Positions 53,612-62,782 of a DNA stretch of 64,000 nucleotides are shown here, piece after piece. Within the stretch, counting starts at the first letter, position 1; each line of letters begins with the position of its first letter. The stretch lies in contig NZ_CP009922.3 in assembly GCF_000993785.3 (NCBI RefSeq), positions 2,666,001-2,730,000 of the forward strand, read 5' to 3'. A program made the translations under genes and the position numbers. The notes under the pieces were generated by a model. That model was not told the origin of the DNA. It was given only the letters and a program-made list of their open reading frames with translations, and searched no databases. Source of the stretch: Streptomyces xiamenensis. GTDB taxonomy: Bacteria > Actinomycetota > Actinomycetes > Streptomycetales > Streptomycetaceae.

Positions 53612-54550
53612 CTACCCCTCCGTGCCCGCCCGCTGCCGGGGGACCGGGCGGGCGCAGGCGAGCAGCGTCCGGGCGGCGTCGCCGGGGGGCCGGTCGGGGC
53701 GGTGGACGGCCCGCAGCCGGCGGGTGAGGTCCAGACCGCGTACCGGCAGCGGCACCACGGCCCCGGCCGCCGCGTCCCGGGCGGTGGCCAGCGAGCTGAG
53801 CACGGCCGGGCCGACGCCCTCGCCGACCGCCGTCTTGATGGCGGTGGTGCTGGAGAGTTCGAGCAGCGGCGGGACCGGCCCGGCGCCGGTGTGGCGGTGC
53901 AGCGCCCGGTCCAGATGCTGCCGCGTTCCGGAGCCGGACTCCCGGGCGATCAGCGGAGTGGCGGCGAGCTCCTGGGCCGGGACGCCGTCCGCGCCGTACC
54001 GGGCCCAGGGGTGACCGGGCGGGACGATCACGGTCAGGGTGTCGCGGGCCACGGTGAGGCTGACCAGCCCGGCCGGGTCCTCGGGCCCCTCGACGAAGCC
54101 GAGGCGGGCGGTGCCGGAGCGGACCGCCCGCGCCACGTCGTCGGAGTTCCCGGTGGTGAGGGAGACGGCGGTGTCCCGGGCCACGGCGCGGAAGCGCGCG
54201 AGCCAGTGCGGCAGCAGATACTCGGCGACGGTGAGGCTGGCGGCGACCGGCAGCCGGGCCCGTTCGGCGCGGGCCAGTGAGCCGATGCCCGCCTCCAGGA
54301 CCGCCGCCGCGTCGGTGGCGGTCCTGGCCCAGTCCGCGACGAGGGCGCCCTCGTCGGTGAGCCGGGAGCCGCGCGGCGAGCGTTCCAGCAGGCCGAGCCC
54401 CAGGCGCCGCTCCAGCTGCCGGATGCGGGAGCTGGCGGCGGGCTGGCTGATGCCGTGCTCGCGGGCGGCCGCCCCCAGACTGCCCAGCCGGGCGACGGAG
54501 AGCAGCAGCTCGAAGGGGGCGAGGTCGCTGACGCGACGGGGCAGGGGCAT
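53612..54550 (-). CDS. LysR-family transcriptional regulator
   Basis: 312 residues. The N-terminal winged HTH is LLSVARLGSLGAAAREHGISQPAASSRIRQLERRLG (about 14-49). It is followed by a periplasmic-binding-protein-like effector domain with DTLTVIVPPGHPWA and a GLVSLTVAR region. It is divergent from the TDT transporter (54622), which it may regulate. The ligand is unknown. Confidence 0.9.
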   Translation of the reverse strand: MPLPRRVSDLAPFELLLSVARLGSLGAAAREHGISQPAASSRIRQLERRLGLGLLERSPRGSRLTDEGALVADWARTATDAAAVLEAGIGSLARAERARLPVAASLTVAEYLLPHWLARFRAVARDTAVSLTTGNSDDVARAVRSGTARLGFVEGPEDPAGLVSLTVARDTLTVIVPPGHPWARYGADGVPAQELAATPLIARESGSGTRQHLDRALHRHTGAGPVPPLLELSSTTAIKTAVGEGVGPAVLSSLATARDAAAGAVVPLPVRGLDLTRRLRAVHRPDRPPGDAARTLLACARPVPRQRAGTEG

Positions 54551-54621
54551 AAGAGCAGTTTATGGGCTCATACCGGAATGATCCCTACCGTCGTCCGCCC
54601 CCGGACGACAGGCTGGAGACC

Positions 54622-55812
54622 ATGGCCGTCGACTCCCCCACCCGTCCGCTCACCCCGACCGCGCCCGAGGACCGGCCCCCGCGCCGCCTGCTCCCCGAAC
54701 TCGACCGGCCCGCCGACGCCCTCCGGAACCTGGGCCCGAACTGGTTCGCCGCCGTGATGGGCACCGGCATCGTCGGCAACGCGGCGATCGCCCTGCCCGT
54801 GGGCGGCCAGGCGCTGCGCCCGGCGGCCACCGTGGTGTGGGCGCTGGCCTGCCTGCTGCTCCTGGCGCTGCTCGGCGCCTGGACCGCGCACGCGGTCCGG
54901 CACCCGGAACGGGCCAGGGCCCTGGCCGGGCACCCGGTCATGGGCCACTTCTGGGGCGCCCCGGCGATGGCGCTGCTGACGGTGGGGGCGGGCACGGTGG
55001 CGCTGGGCGCCGATGTCCTGGGAACCGCGGTCGCGGTACGGGCCGGCGCCGTGCTGTGGGCGGCCGGCACCGCGCTGGGACTGCTGACCTGCGTGGCCGT
55101 CCCCTACCGCACGATGACCGGGAGCCCGGCCCCCGCGGACGCGGCCTTCGGCGGCTGGCTGATGCCGGTCGTCCCGCCCATGGTGTCCGCCGCCACCGGC
55201 GCCGCCCTCGTCCCGCACCTGCCGGCCGGCCAGCCCCGGCTGACGCTGCTGCTGGTGTGCGGCGCGCTGTTCGGCGTCAGCCTGTTCTCCTCGCTGATCC
55301 TGCTGCCGCAGCTGTGGTCGCGGCTGGTGCACCACGGCACCGGACCGGCCGCCCTGGTGCCCACGCTGTGGATGGTGCTGGGGCCGCTGGGCCAGTCGGT
55401 GACGGCCGTCCATCTGCTCGCCGACGCCGCACCCGGGGTGCTGCCGCAGCCGTACGCCGCCGCCGCGCGGGCCGCGGTGCCGCTGTACGGGGTGCCGGTG
55501 TGGGGGTTCGCGCTGATGTGGCTGGCGCTGGCCGCCGCGCTCACCGTGCGCCAGGCCCGGCTGGGGCTGCCGTTCTCCCTGGCCTGGTGGGGCTTCACCT
55601 TCCCCGTGGGCACCTGCGTGACGGCCTCCGCCGGGCTGGCGCAGCGACTCGGCTCGGACCTGTTCACGGGTACGGCGCTCGCGCTGTACGCCTTCCTGGT
55701 CCTGGCCTGGCTGACGGTCAGCGCCCGCACCGCCCGGGCCGCCCTGCGCGGCGGCATCTTCCTCCCCCCGCCGGGCCCGGCCCCGGCACCGGAGGGGACA
55801 CCCCGACTCTGA
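54622..55812 (+). CDS. TDT-family (TehA/SLAC1-type) transporter
   Basis: 396 residues from the ATG at 54622 (54562 is an alternative). It has the N-terminal signature LGPNWFAAVMGTGIVGNAAIALPVG and about ten membrane helices. These belong to the tellurite-resistance/dicarboxylate transporter family, whose members carry anions such as tellurite, malate or sulfite. It is divergent from the LysR regulator and preceded by a GGAG site. The C-terminal Pro/Ala tail is cytoplasmic. Confidence 0.85.
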   Translation: MAVDSPTRPLTPTAPEDRPPRRLLPELDRPADALRNLGPNWFAAVMGTGIVGNAAIALPVGGQALRPAATVVWALACLLLLALLGAWTAHAVRHPERARALAGHPVMGHFWGAPAMALLTVGAGTVALGADVLGTAVAVRAGAVLWAAGTALGLLTCVAVPYRTMTGSPAPADAAFGGWLMPVVPPMVSAATGAALVPHLPAGQPRLTLLLVCGALFGVSLFSSLILLPQLWSRLVHHGTGPAALVPTLWMVLGPLGQSVTAVHLLADAAPGVLPQPYAAAARAAVPLYGVPVWGFALMWLALAAALTVRQARLGLPFSLAWWGFTFPVGTCVTASAGLAQRLGSDLFTGTALALYAFLVLAWLTVSARTARAALRGGIFLPPPGPAPAPEGTPRL

Positions 55813-55919
55813 GCACAGCCTGCGGGCGGAAGGCGCGAGGCGCTCTGGCGGGACGGGGTGAGCCGTGGCATGTTCACGGGGTTACCCGCGTTCACCTGCG
55901 TGAAAGGGCTCCATCACCC

Positions 55920-57044
55920 ATGCACAGACGCCAGTTGCTGCGTACCGCGGCCACCTCGCTGACTCTGGCCGCCACCCTGCTGGCCACCACCGGCGCCGCA
56001 GCCAACGAATCGACGGCCCAGACCCGTTGGGAGATCTCCTTCTCCGGGAACTCCCCGATCGCGTCCGTGTACTCGGTCACCTCCGCCGGCGAGAACACCG
56101 CATGGGCGGCCGGCAGCAAGGACACGCGCGGCGTCGTCCTGCGCTGGGACGGGGCGGGCTGGAGCGAGGACACCACCCCCGGGCTGCCCCGGGTGTGGCA
56201 GTGGTCGTCGGTCAGCGCGGTCGCCGAGGACGACGTGTGGGCCTTCGGCACGCTCGTGCGGGACCCGGTGCTGGCGCACTACGACGGCACCCGCTGGAAC
56301 ACCGCCCCCGCGCCCCCGTTCGTCGGGGACTCCTGGCCGAACGCACCGATCAAGGCCGTGCCCGGGCGGCTCTTCGCGGGCGGGGAGGCGCTGCACACCT
56401 ACACGGACGGCGTGTGGTCGGCCACCGCCCTTCCCGAGCAGGTCGTCATCAGGGACATCGACGCCCTGGGCCCGGACGACGCCTACGCGACCGGCATGCG
56501 GTACCCGGTGACCACCGGCCATCCGGTCGTCCATCACTGGGACGGGACCGGCTGGACCCAGCTGCCCACACCTCCCGTCCCCGCCGGTACGGAACTCGAC
56601 CACGTCACGGTCGCCGGGCCCGACGACGTGTACGTCGCGGGATACGCCGAAGGCGAGGACGCGGGCCCGGCCGTTCCGGCCGTCGTGCACTGGGACGGGT
56701 CGTCATGGCGGGACATCACCGGCTCCCTGTCGAGCCTCTACCTGAACGCGATCACCGCCGATGGCCACGGGGGCCTGTGGGTCACCGGCATGGACCAGAC
56801 CGAGCCCGCCTTCGCGGAACCGGTGTTCTGGCACTACGACGGGACCGCCTGGACCAAGGAAGCCGGTGCCCTGGCCACCGGCACAGACGTCCGCTGGCCG
56901 AGCTACACGTTCCACGACCTGGCACCGGCCGGCGACACCGGCACCTTCTGGGCCGTCGGGGACTTCTCCGCCTACCTGCCCGACGGTGATGAGGTCGGCG
57001 GCGGACTCATCCAGCGGTCGCGGACGGCCTCCGAGGCTCCGTGA
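55920..57044 (+). CDS. Secreted repeat (propeller-like) protein
   Basis: 374 residues with a twin-arginine-like/Sec signal (MHRRQLLRTAATSLTLAATLLATTGAAA). The mature part has repeats of W-DG-x-W and AxxxDDV/xWAxG type (for example LRWDGAGWSE, AVAEDDVWAFG, HHWDGTGWTQ, VAGPDDVYVAG, WHYDGTAWTK), typical of beta-propeller-like extracellular proteins. No enzyme motif is seen. It stands alone and ends at a strong terminator. Confidence 0.75.
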   Translation: MHRRQLLRTAATSLTLAATLLATTGAAANESTAQTRWEISFSGNSPIASVYSVTSAGENTAWAAGSKDTRGVVLRWDGAGWSEDTTPGLPRVWQWSSVSAVAEDDVWAFGTLVRDPVLAHYDGTRWNTAPAPPFVGDSWPNAPIKAVPGRLFAGGEALHTYTDGVWSATALPEQVVIRDIDALGPDDAYATGMRYPVTTGHPVVHHWDGTGWTQLPTPPVPAGTELDHVTVAGPDDVYVAGYAEGEDAGPAVPAVVHWDGSSWRDITGSLSSLYLNAITADGHGGLWVTGMDQTEPAFAEPVFWHYDGTAWTKEAGALATGTDVRWPSYTFHDLAPAGDTGTFWAVGDFSAYLPDGDEVGGGLIQRSRTASEAP

Positions 57045-57067
57045 CCCGGCGGCCGGCGGCATGAGGA

Positions 57068-57101
57068 CCGAGGGCCCCACCGTGAACGGTGGGGCCCTCG
57101 G
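57068..57101. terminator. Bidirectional terminator
   Basis: A 15-bp perfect stem (57068-57082 with 57087-57101) and a TGAA loop, between two convergent transcription units. Confidence 0.9.
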
Positions 57102-57126
57102 AGGAATCCGCTGCGGGGCCGACCCC

Positions 57127-58497
57127 TCAGGCCACGCCCGCCAGGGTGAGCACCAGGTCCTTCACCTCCGTCGCCGCCAGCTCCGTCCGGGCGGCGGCGG
57201 GGTCCGAGCACAGCAGGACCGGGCCGTCCTCGGGGGTGGTGGGGAGGCGGCCGTGGGTGCCGGTGACCCAGGTGCCGGTCATCGGGACGACGTTCATCGC
57301 GTACCGCAGGCCCAGCTTCTTGCGGGCCAGGCCGGCCGCCGCCTGGAGGCGGGCGCGCGGGTTGTCCGGGTCGAAGAAGAGCTCCGCCGGGTCGTAGCCG
57401 GGTTTGCGGTGGATCTCCACGCCCCGGGCGAAGTCGGGGGCGCGGGCGTCGTCCAGCCAGTAGTAGTACGTGAACCACGCCTCCAGCTCGGCCACCAGGA
57501 CCAGTTCGCCCGAGCGTTCGTGGTCCAGGCCGTACTTCCCCTGCTCGTCCTTGGTCAGCACCTCGGCCACGCCGGGCAGTTCGGCGCACAGCCGCGCCAC
57601 CTGCTCCAGGTCGGCCGCGTCCGGCACGTAGACGTGGGCCACCTGGTGGTCGGCGACGGCGAAGGCGCGGGAGGTCCAGGGGTCCAGGTACTCCATGCCC
57701 TCCTGGGTGTAGACCTCCAGCAGACCGGCCCGGCGCAGCGCGCGGTTGATGTCCACGGGCTGGGACGCCTTGGTGATGCCGTACTCGCTCACCACCACGA
57801 CGGTGGTCCGGCTCTCGCGCGCGTCCCGCAGCAGGGGGGCCAGGATCCGGTCCACGTCCTGGACGGCGCGGATCGCCTGCGGGCTGTCGGGGCCGTAGCG
57901 CTGCAGGTCGTAGTCCAGGTGCGGGACGTAGGACAGGGTCAGGTCGGCGCGCGGCATCAGGCGGCGGGTGGAGGCGACGATCCATGCGCTGGAGCGGATC
58001 GAGGCGGTCGGTCCCCAGTAGTGGAAGAGGGGGAACGGGCCCAGTTCCTCGGTCAGTTCGTCGTGCAGCTCGGGCGGCCTGGTGTAGCAGTCGGGCGATT
58101 TGCGGCCGTCGGCGTGGTAGACGGGGCGCGGGGTCACCGTCCAGTCGGTGTCGGCGCCCATCGCGTACCACCAGCAGACGTTGGCCACCCGGTAGCCGGG
58201 GTCGGTCCTGCGGGCGGCGTCCCAGATCTTCTCGCCGCCGACCAGGCGGTTGTGCTGGCGCCACAGGTGGATCTCGCCCTGGTCGCGGAAGTACCAGCCG
58301 TTGCCGACGATGCCGTGTCCGGACGGCGGGAGGCCGGTCAGCATCGAGGACTGTACGGAACAGGTCACGGCCGGCAGCACCGGAGTGAGTTCCGCCTGCC
58401 AGCCGGCGTCCGCCACGGCGCGCAGGTTCGGGGCGTGGGCCAGCAGGCGGGGGGTGAGGCCCACCACGTTCAACAGGAGGATGCGGTTGCGGCTCAT
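57127..58497 (-). CDS. Alkaline phosphatase-superfamily nucleotide pyrophosphatase/phosphodiesterase (ebo locus)
   Basis: 456 residues. It begins NRILLLNVVGLTPRLLAHAPNL. The nucleophile and metal region is LPAVTCSVQSSMLTGLPPSGHGIVGNGWY (about 45-73, Thr or Ser of the NPP active site), with later metal ligands in VSEYGITK and the DHQVAHVYV segment. It would hydrolyse a phosphodiester or pyrophosphate bond. Its start overlaps eboE by 4 bp; it is the last gene of the operon. In cyanobacteria and pseudomonads this family is called EboF or the alkaline phosphatase of the ebo locus. Confidence 0.85.
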   Translation of the reverse strand: MSRNRILLLNVVGLTPRLLAHAPNLRAVADAGWQAELTPVLPAVTCSVQSSMLTGLPPSGHGIVGNGWYFRDQGEIHLWRQHNRLVGGEKIWDAARRTDPGYRVANVCWWYAMGADTDWTVTPRPVYHADGRKSPDCYTRPPELHDELTEELGPFPLFHYWGPTASIRSSAWIVASTRRLMPRADLTLSYVPHLDYDLQRYGPDSPQAIRAVQDVDRILAPLLRDARESRTTVVVVSEYGITKASQPVDINRALRRAGLLEVYTQEGMEYLDPWTSRAFAVADHQVAHVYVPDAADLEQVARLCAELPGVAEVLTKDEQGKYGLDHERSGELVLVAELEAWFTYYYWLDDARAPDFARGVEIHRKPGYDPAELFFDPDNPRARLQAAAGLARKKLGLRYAMNVVPMTGTWVTGTHGRLPTTPEDGPVLLCSDPAAARTELAATEVKDLVLTLAGVA

Positions 58498-59645
58498 CGG
58501 TCGACGACTCCCACTTCGTGCAGCGCTTGTGCGGTCCAGTTCAGTTCGGCGGCCAGGCCGTCGGCCAGCTCCGCCTCCGTCGTCGGGCGGTGGTGTTCGG
58601 GCAGGACGGACCAGGTGTACGTCTCGACCTCCAGGTGGTCGGTCAGTGCCCTGGGGCCGCCCAGCAGTGTCGTGAGGGTCGAGCGCAGGTGGCCGGTGGT
58701 CGAGGTCAGCGGGGGTTCGGGGCGGCGGTGCAGGGGGGCGTGGAAGTGGACGCGCCACGGCGAGCCGGTGGGCAGGGAGTCGAGCGCCTCGGGGAGGTCG
58801 TCGGTCGATCCGCCCCACGCGTCGCGGACCTGGTGGAGGAAGCGTTCCTCGGTGTAGCGCGACAGTGCCGCGGCGGTGGCCGGGTCGGCGGGGTCGGCCG
58901 CTTCGAGGGCGGCCGACACCTGGGCCTTGACGATCGGCAGGCCGGCCCCGGCGAGGTTCCCGATGGCCCGGTCGGGGTTCTCGAAGGCCACCGCCAGATG
59001 GCACAGGTCCAGGCAGACGCCCAGGCGGTGGGTGTCGACGCCGGACAGTTGCCGCGCGGCCTGCTCCGTCGTCTCCACGACGCAGCCGGGTTCCGGTTCG
59101 AACGCCACCCGGATGGTGCGGCCGGTCTCCGCCTCGATCTTCGCCAGGCCGTCCGCGAGCCGGTCCAGCTGGAGCCGGGCGCGGGCCGCGCTCGCGGGGT
59201 CCCAGGGGGTGCGCCAGGCCAGCGGAACGGTGGAGACGCTGCCGCGCGCCGCGTCGTCCGGGAGGAGGGCGGCCAGCACCCGGGCGCAGTCCAGCGTGTA
59301 GGCGAGGCGGTCCTCCTGCGTCCAGTCGGGGTGGTAGACCGCCTGTTTGACCACCGGGGCGTGGAAGCCGCGGTAGGGGAAGGCGTTGAGCGTCACCGTT
59401 TCCAGGCCGTGCCGGGCCAGTTCGCCGCGCAGGGCGGACAGGTCCGCCGCGTTCCGGGCCAGGTTGCGGGCCAGCGGGGCGGGGAGCCACAGGCCCAGGG
59501 AGAGGCTGGGGACGCCCAGCCGGGCGCGCACCGCGGCCCCGTACACCTCCAGTTGGCGGTGGACGCCGGCCAGGTCCTCGGCGGGGTGGACGTTGGTGCA
59601 GTACGCGAGGTGGACGGTCGTGCCGTCGGGGTGCCGGAACCTCAT
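58494..59645 (-). CDS. eboE: EboE-like TIM-barrel protein
   Basis: 383 residues from the ATG at 59645 (a longer frame to 59813 is a leader shadow). A xylose isomerase-like TIM barrel with the conserved RFRHPDGTTVHLAYCTNVHPAEDL N-terminus, TLNAFPYRGFHAPVVKQAVYHPDW and EPEPGCVVET stretches, and a HFHAPLHRR near the end. It overlaps eboB by 4 bp upstream and the phosphatase gene downstream. Substrate unknown; the family is diagnostic of the ebo cluster. Confidence 0.85.
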   Translation of the reverse strand: MRFRHPDGTTVHLAYCTNVHPAEDLAGVHRQLEVYGAAVRARLGVPSLSLGLWLPAPLARNLARNAADLSALRGELARHGLETVTLNAFPYRGFHAPVVKQAVYHPDWTQEDRLAYTLDCARVLAALLPDDAARGSVSTVPLAWRTPWDPASAARARLQLDRLADGLAKIEAETGRTIRVAFEPEPGCVVETTEQAARQLSGVDTHRLGVCLDLCHLAVAFENPDRAIGNLAGAGLPIVKAQVSAALEAADPADPATAAALSRYTEERFLHQVRDAWGGSTDDLPEALDSLPTGSPWRVHFHAPLHRRPEPPLTSTTGHLRSTLTTLLGGPRALTDHLEVETYTWSVLPEHHRPTTEAELADGLAAELNWTAQALHEVGVVDR

Positions 59646-60553
59646 GCCGTCTCCCCGTCGCCGCCCGCTGCCCCGCCCGCCGCCGGGGCCTGGTCCTTGC
59701 GTTCTCCGCGCAGGATCGAGTTGCCCTCCCAGGTGGCGGCCCCGGCGACGTCCTCGTCCTCGTCCAGCAGCAGCCGGCCGCTCTGGGCGTAGAACTCCAC
59801 CGGGTTGCGCCACAGCACCTTGTCGACGTCGTCCTCGGTGAACCCGGCCGCCCGCATGGCGGCGCCGGTCTTCGCCGTCTTCAGCGGGTCGCTGCGGCCC
59901 CAGTCGGCGGCCGAGTTCACGATCATCCGCTCGGTGCCGTACTCCTTCAGCACAGCGGTCATCCGGCCCTCGTCCATCTTGGTGTCGGGGTAGATGGAGA
60001 AGCCCATCCAGCAGCCGCTGTCCGCGACCAGGCCCACCGTCACCTCGTTCAGGTGGTCGATCAGCACCATCCCGGGCGGCAGTCCGGAGGCCGCCACCAG
60101 TTCCAGGGTGCGGCGGGTGCCTTCCGCCTTGTCGCGGTGCGGGGTGTGCACGAGGACGGGCAGGCCGTGTTCGCGGGCGAGGTCCAGGTGGTGGATGAGG
60201 ACCTTCTCCTCCGCCTCCGTCATCGCGTCGAAGCCCGTCTCGCCCACCGCCACCACGCCGTCCTTCACGAGGTAGCGCGGCAGCAGGTCAAGGACGCCGG
60301 CCAGCCGGGGGTCGTTGGCCTCTTTCGGGTTCAGCGCGATGGTGCAGTGGTGCCGGATGCCGAACTGGGCGGCGCGGAAGCGTTCCCAGCCCACCAGCGT
60401 GTCGAAGTAGTCGCGGAAGGAGCCCACCGTCGTACGGGGCTGGCCCAGCCAGAACGCCGGTTCGGTGACGGCGCGCACCCCCGCCTCGTACATCGCCTGG
60501 TAGTCGTCGGTCGTGCGGGACGTCATGTGGATGTGGGGGTCGAAGATGCGCAT
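59642..60553 (-). CDS. eboB: EboB-like TatD-family metal-dependent hydrolase
   Basis: 303 residues. Starts RIFDPHIHMTSRTTDDY; metal-binding HxH is in DPHIHM, then GETGFD, VHTPHRDKAEGT and the closing region ADWGRSDPLKTAKT. This is a TatD/amidohydrolase barrel. It overlaps eboE and joins eboA with a TGATG junction. Family role in the locus is unproven; it probably hydrolyses a small intermediate. Confidence 0.88.
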   Translation of the reverse strand: MRIFDPHIHMTSRTTDDYQAMYEAGVRAVTEPAFWLGQPRTTVGSFRDYFDTLVGWERFRAAQFGIRHHCTIALNPKEANDPRLAGVLDLLPRYLVKDGVVAVGETGFDAMTEAEEKVLIHHLDLAREHGLPVLVHTPHRDKAEGTRRTLELVAASGLPPGMVLIDHLNEVTVGLVADSGCWMGFSIYPDTKMDEGRMTAVLKEYGTERMIVNSAADWGRSDPLKTAKTGAAMRAAGFTEDDVDKVLWRNPVEFYAQSGRLLLDEDEDVAGAATWEGNSILRGERKDQAPAAGGAAGGDGETA

Positions 60554-61062
60554 CAGTCGGCGTTCCGTTCCGTCAGTCGTATGGCGTCGTCCGGGATCGC
60601 CCGGCCCGCCGCCGCCCGTTCGGCCACGAAGGCGCGGGTCATCCGGGCCAGTTCAGCGTCGGCGCGGCGCTCCCAGCCGGCGACGGCGTCCAGCGGCACC
60701 TCCATGAACAGGCACTTCAGTACGCCGTGCCGCCAGGGGGAGTCCGGCAGGTGCCGGGTCGCGTAGCCGCCCATGGCCGCCGCCACCAGGCGCGGGTCGT
60801 TGGTGCGCAGCGCGTCCTCGACGAGCGGCAGCAGGCCCGGGCGGCCCAGGAGTTCGGGCTCGCCCAGGGCCCGCAGGATCGCGTGCTTCTCGTCGGTGTC
60901 GCCGAAGTCGTACAGCTCGCTCAGTTCGGTGTCGGTGAGCGTGCCGGCCCGTGCCGCGTCCTTCAGCAGCGCGATCCGGGTCTCCTCCGCCCGCGCGCGG
61001 CCGACCTTTCTGGCCACGGCGGGGAAGACGAGGGCGAGCGGGGCGTGGCTCCCGTGCGTCAC
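60553..61062 (-). CDS. eboA: EboA-like protein
   Basis: 169 residues from a GTG start (VTHGSHAPLALVFPAVARKVG). It is all-helical, with GDTDEKHAILRALGEPELLGRPGLLPLVEDALRTNDPRLVAAAMGGYAT (about 53-101) typical of EboA. Function unknown; the start overlaps the TIM-barrel gene stop (GTGA). The position between the sugar-isomerase-like gene and eboB fits the ebo order. Confidence 0.78.
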   Translation of the reverse strand: MTHGSHAPLALVFPAVARKVGRARAEETRIALLKDAARAGTLTDTELSELYDFGDTDEKHAILRALGEPELLGRPGLLPLVEDALRTNDPRLVAAAMGGYATRHLPDSPWRHGVLKCLFMEVPLDAVAGWERRADAELARMTRAFVAERAAAGRAIPDDAIRLTERNAD

Positions 61063-61910
61063 AGCGTCGCCTCCGCCGCGCGCAGGGCCGCCAGGGCGCG
61101 GGCGGCCACGGTGGGGGCGGCGTGGGCGTGGCGCGGGAGTTCGACCGCGACCAGGCCCCGGTACCCGACCTCGCGCAGCGCCGCCAGCGTCGCCGGCAGG
61201 TCGATGTCGCCCTCGCCGAACTCCAGGTGGTCGTGGACGCCCGGGCGCATGTCGTCCGCCTGGACGTTGGCCAGCAGCGGGCCGACGGAGCGTACGCAGG
61301 TGGCGGTGTCGGCCGGTTCGTTGCACACGGTGTGGCCGATGTCGATGGTGTGGCGCAGGCCCGGCGGGTCGCCGAGGCGGCGGCGCAGTGCGGTGACGCC
61401 GGCCAGGGTGTCGAGGAACATGCCGGGTTCGGGCTCCACCGCGCAGAGCACCCCGTGCTCCTCGGCCGTGGCCAGGACCTGGGCCGTGCCCTTGGTGATC
61501 CGTTCCCAGCCCTCCTGCGGCGTGGTGTCCTCGGGCAGGATGCCGGACCAGAAGGAGACGGCCTGCGCGCCGAGGTCGGCGGCCACCCGTACGGCCAGGT
61601 CGAGGTATTCCACGCGCCGGTCGCGGCCCTGGGTGGACACGAGGGTGGGCTCGTGCTTGTGCCGGGGGTCCATGAGGTAGCGGGCGCCGGTCTCGATGAC
61701 CACCGACAGGCCGAGCCGGTCCAGGCGGCGGGCCACTTCCTGGGTGCGGGCGGCCAGCCGGGGGGCGAACGGGTCCAGGTGGTGGTGGTCCAGGGTCAGT
61801 GCCACCCCGTCGTACCCCAGGTCCGCGATCACCTCCAGGGCGTCTTCGAGGCGGTGGTTGGCGAAGCCGTTGGTGCCGTAGCCGTAGCGCAGCGGTGCGG
61901 GGGTCGTCAT
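61059..61910 (-). CDS. Sugar phosphate isomerase/epimerase-like TIM-barrel protein
   Basis: 283 residues. It has the AP endonuclease 2-type barrel motifs GTNGFANHRLEDALEVIADLGYDGVALTLDHHHLDPF and, near the end, the metal-binding ADDMRPGVHDHLEFGEGDIDL and AVELPRHAH. It probably isomerises or epimerises a sugar-like or polyol substrate. Given the adjacent inositol phosphate synthase, an inositol derivative is a good guess. It overlaps eboA downstream and the UbiA gene upstream by 4 bp each. Confidence 0.85.
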   Translation of the reverse strand: MTTPAPLRYGYGTNGFANHRLEDALEVIADLGYDGVALTLDHHHLDPFAPRLAARTQEVARRLDRLGLSVVIETGARYLMDPRHKHEPTLVSTQGRDRRVEYLDLAVRVAADLGAQAVSFWSGILPEDTTPQEGWERITKGTAQVLATAEEHGVLCAVEPEPGMFLDTLAGVTALRRRLGDPPGLRHTIDIGHTVCNEPADTATCVRSVGPLLANVQADDMRPGVHDHLEFGEGDIDLPATLAALREVGYRGLVAVELPRHAHAAPTVAARALAALRAAEATL

Positions 61911-62782
61911 GTGGGGGACACCTTTCGGGAGGCGATGCGGGCCAGCCCGCCCAGCGCGGTGAGCGCGCCCGCCACCACGGGGGCGCCCGCCGCCGCCAGC
62001 AGTGCGGATTGCAGGCCGGTGACGCCGCGGACGCCGGTGCCGGTCGCGGCGCGTACGGTGCCGGCGTCGCCGGGGGTGCGCAGCGCGGCGAGCTGGGCGC
62101 GGCCGACGGTCGCCGCGTAGCCGGCCAGCGATGCGGCGACCGCCCAGCGGTCCCGGGAGCGGCGGCGCGGTCCGGCCAGGGCGGTGGCGGTGGCGGTGGC
62201 CGCCGCCGCGGTTCCGGTCGCGGCCAGGGCGGCGGTGGCGGTGGCCGGGGTGGCGCCGTGCACCTCGCCGCGGCTGAGCGTGGTGACGCCCGCCGTGTGG
62301 GCGGCGATCGCCAGCGCGGGCAGGGCGGCGCGGCGCGGGTCGCCGCCCGCTCCCAGCAGCACGTCCAGGCCGCGGGCCAGCGCCATGACGGCGGGTCCGG
62401 CGGCGGTGCGCTGTGCCCACAGGTCGTAGGTCCAAATGGTGGCGGTCAGCGGGATCGCGACCCGCAGGGCCCGCTTGCCGCCGGCGACCGCCGACAGGGT
62501 GAGGCCGGCGCCGGTGAGGGCGGCGGCCAGGCCGAGGGCCTCGAAGGCGTCCACCCGCCCGGAGGGGATGGGCCGTTCGGGGCGTTCGACGGCGTCCAGG
62601 TCGGCGTCGGCGAAGTCGTTGAGGGCCATGCCCGCCAGGTAGAGGCAGACGGACGCGGCGGGTGCGGCCCAGGTGCGGCCGCCGTACGGCCAGCGGGCGG
62701 CCGCCGCGCCGGCCAGGCTGTCGCCGGGGACGGTCAGGGCGGCGGGCAGCCGGACGAGTTCGGCGGCGTCGCGCGGCTTCAC
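61907..62782 (-). CDS. eboC: EboC-like UbiA-family prenyltransferase
   Basis: 291 residues from a GTG start. A multi-helix membrane protein with the Asp-rich motif NDFADADLDAVERPERPIPSGRV (about 55-77), the first prenyl-diphosphate site of UbiA enzymes. The second motif is weak or altered. It would attach a prenyl group, or a related chain, to a polar acceptor. EboC homologues are a hallmark of the ebo locus. It overlaps both neighbouring genes by 4 bp. Confidence 0.85.
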   Translation of the reverse strand: MKPRDAAELVRLPAALTVPGDSLAGAAAARWPYGGRTWAAPAASVCLYLAGMALNDFADADLDAVERPERPIPSGRVDAFEALGLAAALTGAGLTLSAVAGGKRALRVAIPLTATIWTYDLWAQRTAAGPAVMALARGLDVLLGAGGDPRRAALPALAIAAHTAGVTTLSRGEVHGATPATATAALAATGTAAAATATATALAGPRRRSRDRWAVAASLAGYAATVGRAQLAALRTPGDAGTVRAATGTGVRGVTGLQSALLAAAGAPVVAGALTALGGLARIASRKVSPT